DNA of 64,000 nt from Niabella sp. (GCA_017744715.1 JAGIAT010000009.1:124001-188000), one strand, 5' to 3'; shown: positions 35,577-45,178, numbered from the stretch's first letter. The notes: a model not told the origin generated them from the letters alone. Made by a program: numbers and translations.

Positions 35577-37199
35577 CTATTTATTTTTTTTATCCCACCA
35601 GAGTTGGGTGCTGCCTATATCGCCGCCGCCGCCCAATAGCGCCACCCCTGTAGCCACTCCTTTGGGATTGTTCTTGTACTCCGTATTGGGGAAAGGGATT
35701 CTCCTTACCTGGCGGGTAGTGCTTACGGTACTGCTAAAATTGTACACTACCGGAAAAATCCTGGGGTATCCTGTTCTTCTAAACTCCGTCCATGCTTCCT
35801 GCCCGTTAGGATACAGCGCAATCCATTTTTGGGTAATGATCTTCTCCAGTTTTAATTCAAAATCATCACTATTATTCCAGGCAATGGTAACCGGTTTTTT
35901 CAAATAAGCGCTATTGGAAACCGTATTGGCATCGTCTAAGGGATCGCTGTACTCGGCTGGGATACTTTTATTATCGGCAATATAATCACCAACACCGCCT
36001 ACCTGGTTTTGCTGGAAGGATGCTTTGATACCCGCTTCATACAGCTCTTTTGCGGTACCGTTCATGTTCCACCCGCGTAAAGCACCTTCAGCCCTTAAAA
36101 AATATGCTTCTGCCACCGGCATCCACAGCATGGGTGTACGGGAGGTAACTCTTAGTTTGGAAAAACTCTTGTATTTATTGGCGTCATCGATCAGCAACCC
36201 GTTCCGGATGCCGTAATAGCCTGCTTCAGCATCGGTTGGCCGTGCTTTGGATTGCATAAACCAGGCAGCCATACGCGGATCTTTATAGCCTTTTAAAACC
36301 GCTTCCATAAAGGCTCCCATACGAATATCATTGTACGTGTTGCAAATAATATCCAGGGGGTTCGCAATATCCACGCTGCTAATGCTCTTCAGCAACGCAT
36401 CGTCCTCTACAGGTGTAGTTAAAACACCATAGGGATTTGCGACGGCGGCTTCCGCATATTTTTTGGCTTTAACGGGATCGGCATACACGATGCGCATGGC
36501 CAGGCGCAGCTTGAGGGTATTGGCAAATTTTATCCATTTTAAATAACTGCCCCCATAAACCAGGTCGTACGCCAGCATTGGTGAAGACGACGAATCCTGC
36601 GCCCTGTAGGCCGTAAGCGCCGCAATAGAAGAGTCCAGATCATTAAAAAAGGACTGGTAGATGCTTTCCTGGGCATCATATGCATTGGCGGTAATGGTAT
36701 TGCTTCCAAAAGACAGATAAGGTAGTGGTCCGTAAATGTCGGTAGTCCGGTGCAAACAGGCCACCTTTATGATATTTGCCAGCGCCCGTCCATCGGGCGT
36801 TGTTTTTGCTGATTTTCTTATCAGGTTCCATGCAGGCAGTACTTTTAAAAAGGCATCATTAAAGGGTTCTACGATCCAGTCCTGCTTAAAAACATAGGTG
36901 GTCGTGTTGCGGGAGGCATCCCAGTCTTTCGTAACGCCCATATAACCGGCATATACATCACCAAGCAAATTTTGCCCGCGCTGGTAGGAAAAATCGGAAA
37001 CCGGAATGACTGACTTTTGCATGCTTAACAAAAGCGAGCCGGTCAGCAGGTTATCCTTTGCAACGTCTTCATCTGTTGCCAGAAGTGGATTGCGGTTGTA
37101 TTTCTCGTAGTTTTTTGTACAGGCGGCAAAGCACCACATAAGCATTGCAGCGTATGCGTATATATAAATGGATCGGGAACGTTTATAATAATATTGCAT
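35577..37199 (-). CDS. SusD-like nutrient-binding lipoprotein (PUL1)
   Basis: A 540-residue outer-membrane lipoprotein (lipobox CFAAC, Cys27) of the SusD-like_2 group. Clear segments are NPLLATDEDVAKDNLLTG, WNLIRKSAKTTPDGRALANIIKV, the TPR-like core TDIYGPLPYL and YLKWIKFANTLKLRLAMRIVY, and a C-terminus with QKWIALYPNGQEAWTEFRRTGYPR. It forms the lid on the SusC transporter and presents glycans. It starts 30 bp after the susC stop codon. Confidence 0.95.
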   Translation of the reverse strand: MQYYYKRSRSIYIYAYAAMLMWCFAACTKNYEKYNRNPLLATDEDVAKDNLLTGSLLLSMQKSVIPVSDFSYQRGQNLLGDVYAGYMGVTKDWDASRNTTTYVFKQDWIVEPFNDAFLKVLPAWNLIRKSAKTTPDGRALANIIKVACLHRTTDIYGPLPYLSFGSNTITANAYDAQESIYQSFFNDLDSSIAALTAYRAQDSSSSPMLAYDLVYGGSYLKWIKFANTLKLRLAMRIVYADPVKAKKYAEAAVANPYGVLTTPVEDDALLKSISSVDIANPLDIICNTYNDIRMGAFMEAVLKGYKDPRMAAWFMQSKARPTDAEAGYYGIRNGLLIDDANKYKSFSKLRVTSRTPMLWMPVAEAYFLRAEGALRGWNMNGTAKELYEAGIKASFQQNQVGGVGDYIADNKSIPAEYSDPLDDANTVSNSAYLKKPVTIAWNNSDDFELKLEKIITQKWIALYPNGQEAWTEFRRTGYPRIFPVVYNFSSTVSTTRQVRRIPFPNTEYKNNPKGVATGVALLGGGGDIGSTQLWWDKKNK

Positions 37200-37229
37200 A
37201 ACTATATCAATTTTTTATTTCAGGAAGCA

Positions 37230-40200
37230 TTAAAAGTTAAACCGTACGCTACATCCTATATTCCGTAAGCTGGGCTGCATAAAGTAATCAATGCCCTGGT
37301 AATAGGTGCCGGTAGAAGCCGTAAGTTCAGGATCAAAAGGAGTTCTGCTGTAAAACATCAATAGATTCCGGCCGGTAACCGCAACGGAAATACTCCTGAT
37401 CTTATTTTTAAACAATCCCTTATCAAATGTATAGCTCAATGCAGCTTCCCTTAACCGCGCGTTGGTAAGGCTATAGGTGTATAATGCGCCGATGCCCGAT
37501 GTGCCACCCACAATACGGTAGTAAGTAGCCGCTTCCAAAGATGCCGGCGGCCTGTATATACTTAATCCCAGACCACCACCCCGGGCAATATCCCTGCGGG
37601 TACCGGTATTGGCAGATACACCAAACGCATCCAAAACGGCCTGTGTGGAAGATACCCCCACCCCACCAATACGGGCATCTACCATAAAGTTCAGTTCAAA
37701 GTTCTTATACTGGATACTGTTGCGTAAGCTGGTATAGAATTTCGGGAACGAGTTACCTGCATAAATAAAGCGGTTATCGTCTCTGATCACCGGGTTATTG
37801 CCCGCCGGAATCGCCAAATAACCATGCTCATCCTGCACCAGGGTGTTTACGTAAATATCACTCATCGTACCGCCTTTTTTCACTACGGTGTAATAGCTTA
37901 ATGTTCCCCCCATATTGATGCTATCTGAGTTATAATACTGGTTTGTTTCGGCATCATAATAGTTCTCCAGCATTTTTTTCACCTTGTTCCGGTTAACTGT
38001 GAAAATAGCGGTAGAGGTCAACTTCAGGTCTTTTGCCAGCTTCCCTGTATAAGTAAGGGTTGCTTCCAGCCCTTTATTATCCACCCTTCCGGCATTTACC
38101 CAAAAACCGGTGTAGCCGGAACTTGGGGGCAGTTCTGCCATAAACAACTGGTTATAGGTTTGCGAATGGTATAGTGTAAGATCCAGCCCGATCTTATTCC
38201 TGAAAAATTTAGCATTCATTCCAACCTCAATCGCTTTTGTACGCTCCGGCTGTATATTGGGTGAAGGGCGGGTAAGAATGGTACCAATGACACCCGAAGT
38301 TATCGGGTAACCGCTGGTAGTAATATACCGGGGAGGTGAGTTACCTACTTCGCTATAGGAGCCCCGGAGCTTAAGAAAAGAGATAACCTGCGGCAGGGTT
38401 ACCATATCGCTCAGGATACCCGATAACCCTGCCGAATAATAGAGAAAGGAGGACCTGGCAGCTCCCGCTAACTGAGAGGGCCAGTCGTTCCTGGCGGTCA
38501 ACTCAACAAATAGTTTATTGTCATACCCCACTGTGGATGCGCCGAAAACGGATTGTGTCTGATCATGATAAAAACCATTTTGAACAGGTCCGGCCTGTGT
38601 TGAGTTGGTGATAATGTTGGCGAAAGTGAATTTATCGGGTACCGACTGCAGCCTGCCGCCAAAACCATTTACATCATGCTGTTCGTCCTGGATACTGGCG
38701 CCAAGATTTGCAGAAACATCAATCAACCCCAATTTGTATTTGGCTTTACCGATCAGATCACCATACATAAATTTTGTACGCTCCTCCACTCTCGTATAAT
38801 AGCCGGGTGCCGATGCAAATAAAAGAGCAGTAGATGCCCCATATTTTTCTTCCGTCAGTTTGCGTGTATGATCATAACTTACCCTTCCTACAATATTGAT
38901 TTCCTTATTCAGGTTATAGGTAAGCGCAGTGTTCATCTGGTAGCGTTCCAGGTTATTATAGTAATTATTTTCATTGATGATCCAGTAAGGGTTCTGAATC
39001 TGATAATTCAAATCGCCATAAGGCCAGAACTGGGTTTTAAATCCTCTTGTAAGATCGTACCGCTTGTATACTTTATATTTTTCAATATCATCCCCTGGTG
39101 GAAAAAGATAAACGGGTATCAGGGGATTGAGTGTTAGTCCCTGTGCCAGCATGTTCCGGTCCTTTTGGTTCACGTACATAACACCCGCATCCAGCGTTAG
39201 CTTATCCGGCACTAAAGTGGCCGTTTGCCGGAGACCAAAGTTATAGCGCTGCAGGGTATTATTGGGAATGATCCCCCGGCCGTTAAGAAAGGCGCCCGAA
39301 AAATAAGTACGGCTTTTTTCTGTACCGGTGCTAACACTGAGTGCCGTACTGGTGGTGTACCCGGTTTGAAAAAAATCTTTCGGCCTGTAAGAAGAAGGTA
39401 CTTTCAACTTTTCGCCCCAACTGTAATAGCTAAAGGGATCGGTTTGTCCGTACGTATTCTGAAACTGCGGCATTACAAAAGGCGAATAGAATCCGGTACT
39501 GTTGGAAAGCGAAACATTCAGCTTCCCCACATCTCCCTTTTTCAGGCTGATCAGTACGACACCATTGGCAGCTGCACTACCATACAGGGCAGATGCCGAA
39601 GCCCCGGTCATTACCGTAAGATTTTCAATATCATCCGGGTTGATATTGGAAATACCATCGCCCGAGGCATTATTTCCACCATACATACTATTGGGTTGGT
39701 TTCCAAAAAGATTGGGCAGTGGCACACCGTCTATCACATACAGTGCATTGTTGTTCTGACTGATGGATTTCACACCCCGCAACACCACCCGTACGGCGCC
39801 TCCGATACCCGCAGCGCTTGCATTAATGGTAGCGCCGGCTACCCGACCTGCAAGGCTGTTTACGAAATTGGCATCCTTTACCAGGTTTATATCTTTATTG
39901 GTAATGGATTGTACATTATAGGTAAGCTCCCGCTGGGTCCTTTTGATGCCTAAGGAAGTTACCACCACGTCTGTAAGGACCGCACCGCCGCTGACGAGCC
40001 GGATCAGCAGGTTATCCATATTACCGCTGGTAACCACTACGGTTGCCTTTTCATATCCAACCATCGTAATTTCCAGCACATCCCCCACAACAGCCGCGAT
40101 CGAAAATTTTCCGTTTTCATCGGTAATCGCTCCCCGCGTTTTGCCTTTTATCTGCACGGAAGCTCTTGCAACAGGATTGCCGGCCGTATCAGTGACGGTT

Positions 40201-40700
40201 CCGTGAACAGTGGCAAATGCCGCTATTTTTACAGGCTCCGCCTGTAATTCTTTCGGTTTTTTGAGAAACGGGAACACATCCGGCCGTTTGCTGATGACGA
40301 TGTTCTGCTCCGTAACCTGGTACGTTAGCGGCTGATCTTTCATGATCCGGTCCAATGCGGTTAAGAGAGATGTATTGTATACACTTATCGATACCGGCAT
40401 GGCATCTTTATAGGCATTATTAATGTAAATAACGCCATACCCCGTTTGCTGCTTTATGGCGGCCAATACTTTACTAAAAGGAGCCTTATATACCGTAAGC
40501 GATACGGTTTGGGCATTTCCCCTGGCACCGGCCTGTGAAACCGAAACAAGCAACAGGAAGACATAAAGTTTCATAACCAATCCGATTTTTCTCCAACAGT
40601 TGCCGGGAATCTTTCCAACTGTATAGTTGTTCTGGCGTATGTTGGGGTTATAACAAACACCCGCACAAACTGTGCGAACACGTTTTGCTTTTTTTTGCAT
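37230..40700 (-). CDS. SusC-like TonB-dependent transporter with STN domain (PUL1)
   Basis: A 1156-residue outer-membrane transporter. Order: N-terminal extension and signal (MKLYVFLLLVSVSQAGARGNAQ), STN domain (VSLTVYKAPFSKVLAAIKQQTG), carboxypeptidase-D-like regulatory domain (HGTVTDTAGNPVARASVQIKG), plug (TSLGIKRTQRELTYNVQSI, LRGVKSISQNNNALYVIDG) and a 22-strand beta-barrel ending in GCSVRFNF. The STN domain signals to a FecR protein, consistent with FecR upstream. Two starts are possible, ATG 40700 or ATG 40574 (which begins at the signal peptide); I use the longer form because such extensions are common. A terminator on the other strand lies 64 bp upstream. Confidence 0.95.
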   Translation of the reverse strand: MQKKAKRVRTVCAGVCYNPNIRQNNYTVGKIPGNCWRKIGLVMKLYVFLLLVSVSQAGARGNAQTVSLTVYKAPFSKVLAAIKQQTGYGVIYINNAYKDAMPVSISVYNTSLLTALDRIMKDQPLTYQVTEQNIVISKRPDVFPFLKKPKELQAEPVKIAAFATVHGTVTDTAGNPVARASVQIKGKTRGAITDENGKFSIAAVVGDVLEITMVGYEKATVVVTSGNMDNLLIRLVSGGAVLTDVVVTSLGIKRTQRELTYNVQSITNKDINLVKDANFVNSLAGRVAGATINASAAGIGGAVRVVLRGVKSISQNNNALYVIDGVPLPNLFGNQPNSMYGGNNASGDGISNINPDDIENLTVMTGASASALYGSAAANGVVLISLKKGDVGKLNVSLSNSTGFYSPFVMPQFQNTYGQTDPFSYYSWGEKLKVPSSYRPKDFFQTGYTTSTALSVSTGTEKSRTYFSGAFLNGRGIIPNNTLQRYNFGLRQTATLVPDKLTLDAGVMYVNQKDRNMLAQGLTLNPLIPVYLFPPGDDIEKYKVYKRYDLTRGFKTQFWPYGDLNYQIQNPYWIINENNYYNNLERYQMNTALTYNLNKEINIVGRVSYDHTRKLTEEKYGASTALLFASAPGYYTRVEERTKFMYGDLIGKAKYKLGLIDVSANLGASIQDEQHDVNGFGGRLQSVPDKFTFANIITNSTQAGPVQNGFYHDQTQSVFGASTVGYDNKLFVELTARNDWPSQLAGAARSSFLYYSAGLSGILSDMVTLPQVISFLKLRGSYSEVGNSPPRYITTSGYPITSGVIGTILTRPSPNIQPERTKAIEVGMNAKFFRNKIGLDLTLYHSQTYNQLFMAELPPSSGYTGFWVNAGRVDNKGLEATLTYTGKLAKDLKLTSTAIFTVNRNKVKKMLENYYDAETNQYYNSDSINMGGTLSYYTVVKKGGTMSDIYVNTLVQDEHGYLAIPAGNNPVIRDDNRFIYAGNSFPKFYTSLRNSIQYKNFELNFMVDARIGGVGVSSTQAVLDAFGVSANTGTRRDIARGGGLGLSIYRPPASLEAATYYRIVGGTSGIGALYTYSLTNARLREAALSYTFDKGLFKNKIRSISVAVTGRNLLMFYSRTPFDPELTASTGTYYQGIDYFMQPSLRNIGCSVRFNF

Positions 40701-40763
40701 ACCTTGCAATTGATTTTTAGTTGTTCTACAATAGTTCCTTTTTGTGTGCAACATGATATCCGG

Positions 40764-40794
40764 CGGAAGTGGGCTCAATCACTTCCGTTTTTTT
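40764..40794 (+). terminator. Plus-strand terminator upstream of susC (possible antisense RNA end)
   Basis: CGGAAGTG (40764-40771), 8-nt loop, CACTTCCG (40780-40787), then seven T. It works only for plus-strand transcription, yet all nearby genes are on the minus strand. It sits between fecR and susC. An antisense RNA from the susC 5' region would end here; see the findings. Confidence 0.8.
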
Positions 40795-40880
40795 ATACAC
40801 CGGCTAAACACATCGTCAACCCACCTTAGTGTTGTTGGTTTTATTTTTATATACCAGCATTGTTTGATTAACCGCCGCCG

Positions 40881-42056
40881 TTATTTTTTAGACACAATCA
40901 GTTTTTTGCCCGGCTGCAGGCTGCAATGCAGGCCCGAATATTCCAGTATTTTAATAAGCCCCTGTACGCTGGTAGACCGGTTCATTTCACCGGAAAGCCT
41001 TACACCCGCTATATCGGAGGGTTGGTATTCAATATCTATATCATACCAGCGCTCCAGCTGTTGCATCAATTCCGGGAAGCTGTATGCATCAAACCGGAAA
41101 AAATCGCTCCGCCAGGCCAGCACCTGATCCAGATCGGCCTTTACCACATCAAAACCGCCGGGTACAGATCTGGCTTCCTGGCCCGGCAGCAGTTTTACAA
41201 TGCGGGTGCCATCTGTAACCTGTACCGATCCTTCCAGTAATGCGGTCTTAATACTCGTTTCGTTATCATAAGCGTTCACGTTAAATTTAGTGCCCAGTAC
41301 CTTCACCATATGATGTCCTTTACTTACATAGAAGGGTCTTGACGGATCATGAAACACTTCCAGGTAGGCTTCTCCGTTTATAGTGATGCGCCGCTCAGGC
41401 CCTGCAAATGCTACCGGGTAGGTAACCGATGAACCGGCGTTTAACCAGATCCGGGTGCCATCGGAAAGTACCAGGCTGGAAACGCCGCTACCCCTGGGGT
41501 TATACAGCGTATTATATTGCGGTGTTCCGGCAGGTTGTACCTTACTGGTACGTTTATATACCAGGGAACCGTCTTTCTCCTTAATGAGGTGCACCCCGCC
41601 AGATAACCATACGGTATCCGCACCCGGTGCCTGTGTACGGATTACCTTTCCATCTGCAAGCTGCACTATCGCCTGCGTAAAAGCCGGAGCCGGGATGTCC
41701 TTATTCTGCGTCAGGGCCGGATGTTGCCGGACGTGGTTGTAATACAAAGAGAACAACCCGATCACCAGCGCCAGGCAGGCCGCCACCGCCCAATACCGGT
41801 AGATCAATCTTCTGCCGGTAGTAGCCGGCAGCAACGGAACGCCGGCCTCTTTTAGTTGCTGCGCTATTTTTAAGCCCGATCCGTAAGCAGTTTGCACAAG
41901 ATGTTCCAGTTGCACCGGGTCTGTTAACTCATCATACAATAGCCGGTTGCGCGGATCAGTTTCGATCCACTGCTGCAGTACGTTCTTTCCATCCGGAGTG
42001 ATTTCATTCCGGATTTCTTTTACGATCAGGCGGGCTATGTATTCAGATGGCTCCAA
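40881..42056 (-). CDS. FecR-family anti-sigma factor (PUL1)
   Basis: A 391-residue anti-sigma protein. The cytoplasmic N-terminus (YIARLIVKEIRNEITPDGKNVLQQWI) binds sigma; one membrane span follows (about 83-105: RYWAVAACLALVIGLFSLYY); then the periplasmic FecR domain (about 180-280: YNPRGSGVSSLVLSDGTRIWLNAGSSV, RRITINGEAYLEVFHDPSRPFYVSKG, VKVLGTKFNVNAY) and a C-terminal DUF4974 domain (about 315-390: YSFPELMQQLERWYDIDI). It receives the signal from SusC's STN domain. It lies 192 bp downstream of its sigma gene. Confidence 0.95.
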   Translation of the reverse strand: MEPSEYIARLIVKEIRNEITPDGKNVLQQWIETDPRNRLLYDELTDPVQLEHLVQTAYGSGLKIAQQLKEAGVPLLPATTGRRLIYRYWAVAACLALVIGLFSLYYNHVRQHPALTQNKDIPAPAFTQAIVQLADGKVIRTQAPGADTVWLSGGVHLIKEKDGSLVYKRTSKVQPAGTPQYNTLYNPRGSGVSSLVLSDGTRIWLNAGSSVTYPVAFAGPERRITINGEAYLEVFHDPSRPFYVSKGHHMVKVLGTKFNVNAYDNETSIKTALLEGSVQVTDGTRIVKLLPGQEARSVPGGFDVVKADLDQVLAWRSDFFRFDAYSFPELMQQLERWYDIDIEYQPSDIAGVRLSGEMNRSTSVQGLIKILEYSGLHCSLQPGKKLIVSKK

Positions 42057-42248
42057 TGAAATGCGATCTTATTATTGAACTTGTTTTAATCTTTAATTTA
42101 TTCCTTACATCTTCTTTATGTTTTGCAGCACTCGCCGGATAATTGGCAACATTCATCTGTGCGGCATATCGTTAGATGGAAGGTATAAGCAACTTTCTCA
42201 TATAATACGCACCACCATCGTTTTTGTACCCTCCCAACAAAAAAAAAT

Positions 42249-42818
42249 CTATCTCCACATAGAAAGTGCTATCAGCATGAGAAAGGGGTTTACCGGTAAA
42301 GCATGTTTGAGCTGTTGCAGTGCTTTTGTTTTATAATTCCTTACCGATTGATTGCGGATCCCCAGGAGGAGAGCGATCTCCTCATTGCTCTTTTCTTCAA
42401 AATAGGCCATCGTAAAGACCCGCTTTATCTTTTGCGGCAGTTTATCGATCTCCTGTTGGATGAGGCGCACTACCTCTGCCTGCACAGCACTGTGGGCCTC
42501 ATCGTGAAAATCAGGCTGCATCAACAAAAACTGCTGAAGCCCTGCGTTTTCCCGCTTTACCCGGCGCAACCAGTCGACACTGGCGTTGCGGGCGGCTACA
42601 TATAAAAACGAGGCAATAGTTTTTTCACTGGCAAAACGGCCCCGGCTATTCCAGAGTTTAATAAAAGTTTCGGCGGTTATATCCTCTGCAACGGCGGTAT
42701 CGGAAACATATCGTTGTACAAAAAAAAATATCCGGGGCTGAAACTTCCGGTACAAAGACGAAAAAACGTGGGCATTACCCGCATTAAACTGCGCAATTCG
42801 TTCCTCTTCCATCGGCAT
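42249..42818 (-). CDS. ECF RNA polymerase sigma factor (PUL1)
   Basis: A 189-residue sigma-70 factor of the ECF type. Region 2 is FSSLYRKFQPRIFFFVQRYVSD, then DITAETFIKLWNSR; region 4 is LPQKIKRVFTMAYFEEKSNEEIALLLGIRNQSVRNYKTKALQQL. A hydrophobic tail (NPFLMLIALSMW) follows. It probably drives the susC operon once FecR releases it. The start is ATG 42818 or 42812. A GTCTC-N17-GTCTC element lies 47 bp upstream. Confidence 0.95.
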   Translation of the reverse strand: MPMEEERIAQFNAGNAHVFSSLYRKFQPRIFFFVQRYVSDTAVAEDITAETFIKLWNSRGRFASEKTIASFLYVAARNASVDWLRRVKRENAGLQQFLLMQPDFHDEAHSAVQAEVVRLIQQEIDKLPQKIKRVFTMAYFEEKSNEEIALLLGIRNQSVRNYKTKALQQLKHALPVNPFLMLIALSMWR

Positions 42819-42864
42819 ATCCCTGCAATATTATTGAACGGATCATCAAAAGCAGTACCTATCC

Positions 42865-42891
42865 GTCTCTTTTCTCTTGTGTATTCGTCTC
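42865..42891. promoter_or_regulatory. GTCTC-N17-GTCTC element, copy A
   Basis: GTCTC at 42865-42869 and 42887-42891 on the plus strand, with TCTTGTGTATTC between. It lies 47 bp before the PUL1 sigma gene, oriented away from it. Confidence 0.6.
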
Positions 42892-42942
42892 TATTTATCT
42901 TACCCTGTATCCAGCATCGGCCGGCTTTGTGCGTTCCGCTTT

Positions 42943-43081
42943 TAGTTGTCAGTTATCAGTTTTCAGTCCGGCATTCTAAGTCATAAACCGAAGAAATCAT
43001 TCAACTATAAAACGGATCCAACATAAAACCTTAAACCTGGAACATTAAACCTATAGATCCAGAACAGCATTCAGCATTCAT
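42943..43081. repeat. Single diverged unit of repeat family A
   Basis: TAGTTGTCAGTTATCAG, TTTTCAG, then AAAACGGATCCAACATAAAACC, TTAAACCTGGAACATTAAACC and CAGCATTCAGCATTC. It has the same two-part layout as the units at 3725-4176 but is heavily diverged. The rest of the 42819-43355 gap holds nothing I recognise. Confidence 0.7.
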
Positions 43082-43355
43082 CTGTCGCTGATTGCGCAGA
43101 TCTTCCGTCGTACCACGACCGTTTCATCTTTTCCATATTGCCGGCCTGCCAGCCAAACGCCCCCCTGTAGATACAAGAGGCGTTACAACCAAATTAAACA
43201 AAGTACGCTGAAAACACCCCTGCATTCGTTAACCAAGTACCGCCGGCATCCGCCGTATCTTCGCACTGTCCGAATTTTGGAGCATCTTCGGCGGCGCCGG
43301 ATACCCTCCGGTCCTGTTCATCTCAGAAGCCGTTCCACCGGTCCGTTACGAGGGG

Positions 43356-43991
43356 TTATTTTTTTACCTCCTCACTGATCTCCTGTTGCAAGAGTTCGAT
43401 CCGTTTTTTTAGTTGACTATTTAGCTTACGGGGAAAGTTCTTTACTTTCTTGAGGTCAAATGCCAGCACCGAAGAAGCAACGCCTACGAAAAGAAAGGCC
43501 ATCCCCGTAAGTACTACGAGTGAAAGCCCCGAGAACAGTGGGTTTACAAGAAGCATATACGACAGGATGATGCCCAACACGCTCAACACCGCCAGGTTGC
43601 CCCATTTCAGAATACCGGCATCTTTTAAATCCAGTGAATATCCAAACAGCTGGGCCGCACGTAACAATAATGCAAACCCTGCTACGAACGGCAATATACT
43701 CATTGAAACTTCCGGGTATATCAGCAGGTAAACACCTGCGGCAAAAGACAGCAGGCCGCTCACCAGGTACCATCCCCATCCGTTCAACGCCTTTGAGTTC
43801 CGTAATGAAAACACCGCATCAAAGATCCCGGAAGTAATAAATGAAATACTGAACAACACCGAAAGCGTTACATAGGTTTCCAAAGGCACTGTAAAGATAT
43901 AAATACCACAGCCGATAAAAAGAATACCGAGTATCAACGGGATGTACCAGTGCTTTACTGCGTTGGTAAGAGACTTTAAGATCGTTTGCAT
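43356..43991 (-). CDS. HdeD-family (DUF308) membrane protein
   Basis: A 211-residue membrane protein with six predicted spans (WYIPLILGILFIGCGIYIF, SVLFSISFITSGIFDAVF, GWYLVSGLLSFAAGVYLLIYP, ILPFVAGFALLLRAAQLFGYSL and two more) and a charged cytoplasmic C-terminus (KKVKNFPRKLNSQLKKRIELL). It matches the HdeD/DUF308 family, whose E. coli member helps acid resistance at high cell density; the molecular role is unknown. It is monocistronic, 537 bp from the PUL1 sigma gene, and its upstream region is the long tandem array. Confidence 0.9.
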   Translation of the reverse strand: MQTILKSLTNAVKHWYIPLILGILFIGCGIYIFTVPLETYVTLSVLFSISFITSGIFDAVFSLRNSKALNGWGWYLVSGLLSFAAGVYLLIYPEVSMSILPFVAGFALLLRAAQLFGYSLDLKDAGILKWGNLAVLSVLGIILSYMLLVNPLFSGLSLVVLTGMAFLFVGVASSVLAFDLKKVKNFPRKLNSQLKKRIELLQQEISEEVKK

Positions 43992-44205
43992 TTTTTAATT
44001 TTTATGGTTTTGGTTTAAATAGTTTCCTTGCAGGCATCGGCTGCCCAGCGGGCTTTAAGCGCATCGATCACTCCAGTAACACGGTCGTGATGCAACAGCC
44101 GGCGCACGCTACGATTCTTTTAGATCATTCGTTGCATTATTCCGCAACCGCTGAGTATATCCTTAACGAAGATCCTATATGCAGCACAAACAGAAGGATC
44201 TATTT

Positions 44206-44233
44206 GTCTCTTTTTCCTTTGCCTATTTGTCTC
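44206..44233. promoter_or_regulatory. GTCTC-N18-GTCTC element, copy B
   Basis: GTCTC at 44206-44210 and 44229-44233 on the plus strand; each GTCTC is preceded by TATTT. It lies 215 bp upstream of the HdeD gene and 27 bp before array B. Confidence 0.6.
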
Positions 44234-44259
44234 CATCTTTCTGTTCCTGTTTACAGACT

Positions 44260-45178
44260 CATTGCGATCGTTGCCGTAAAAACTTAAACGCTAGGGACGC
44301 CAGGAATGCGCAGAGAACGCAGGGATACCTACCCATAACAGGCAGGTGCTCTTTGCGGTCATTGCGGATGCATTGCGATCGTTGCGGTAAAAACTTAAAC
44401 GCTAAGGACGCAAGGAATGCGCAGAGAACGCAGGGATATCTACCCATAACAGGCAGGTGCTCTTTGCGGTCATTGCGGATGCATTGCGATCGTTGTGATA
44501 AAAATTTAAACGCTAAGACGCAAGGAATGCGCAGAGAACGCAAGGATATTTATCCATAACGGGCCGGATCTCTTTGCGGCCACTGCGGATGCATTGCGAT
44601 CGTTGCGGTAAAAACTTACACGCTAAGGACGCAAGGAATGCGCAGAGAACGCAGGGATATCTACCCATAACAGGCAGGTGCTCTTTGCGGCCATTGCGGA
44701 TGCATTGCGATCGTTGTGGTAAAAATTTAAACGCCAAGACGCAAGGAATGCGCTAAGAACGCAAGGATATTTACCCATAACAGGTAGGTGCTCTTTGCGG
44801 CCATTGCGGATGCATTGCGATCGTTGTGGTAAAAATTTAAACGCCAAGACGCAAGGAATGCGCAAAGAACGCAGGGATACCTACCCATAACGGTCCGGAT
44901 CTCTTTGCGGCCATTGCGGATGCATTGCGATCGTTGCGGAAAAAATTTAACCGCTAAGGACGCAAGGGATGCGCAAAGAACGCAGCGATATGTACCCATA
45001 ACAGGCAGGTGCTCTTTGCGGCCATTGCGGACACATTGCGACCGTTGCGGTAAAAACTTAAACGCTAAGGACGCAAGGAATGCGCAGAGAACGCAAGAAT
45101 ATTTACCCATAACAGGCCGGATCTCTTTGCGGCCATTGCGGATGCATTGCGACCGTTGTGGTAAAAATTTACACCTAA
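44260..45178. repeat. Tandem repeat array B, eight full 110/111-bp units plus a partial one
   Basis: Units begin with CATTGCGATCGTTG (last copies CATTGCGACCGTTG) at 44260, 44371, 44482, 44592, 44703, 44813, 44923, 45034 and 45145. Spacing alternates strictly between 110 and 111 bp. Each unit holds AAAAACTTAAACGCTAAGGACGCAAGG, GCGCAGAGAACGCAGGG, TACCCATAACAGGC and CTCTTTGCGGCCATTGCGGATG. The single-base length changes break any reading frame, so it is not coding. Sequence identity is high, implying recent expansion. Confidence 0.97.
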
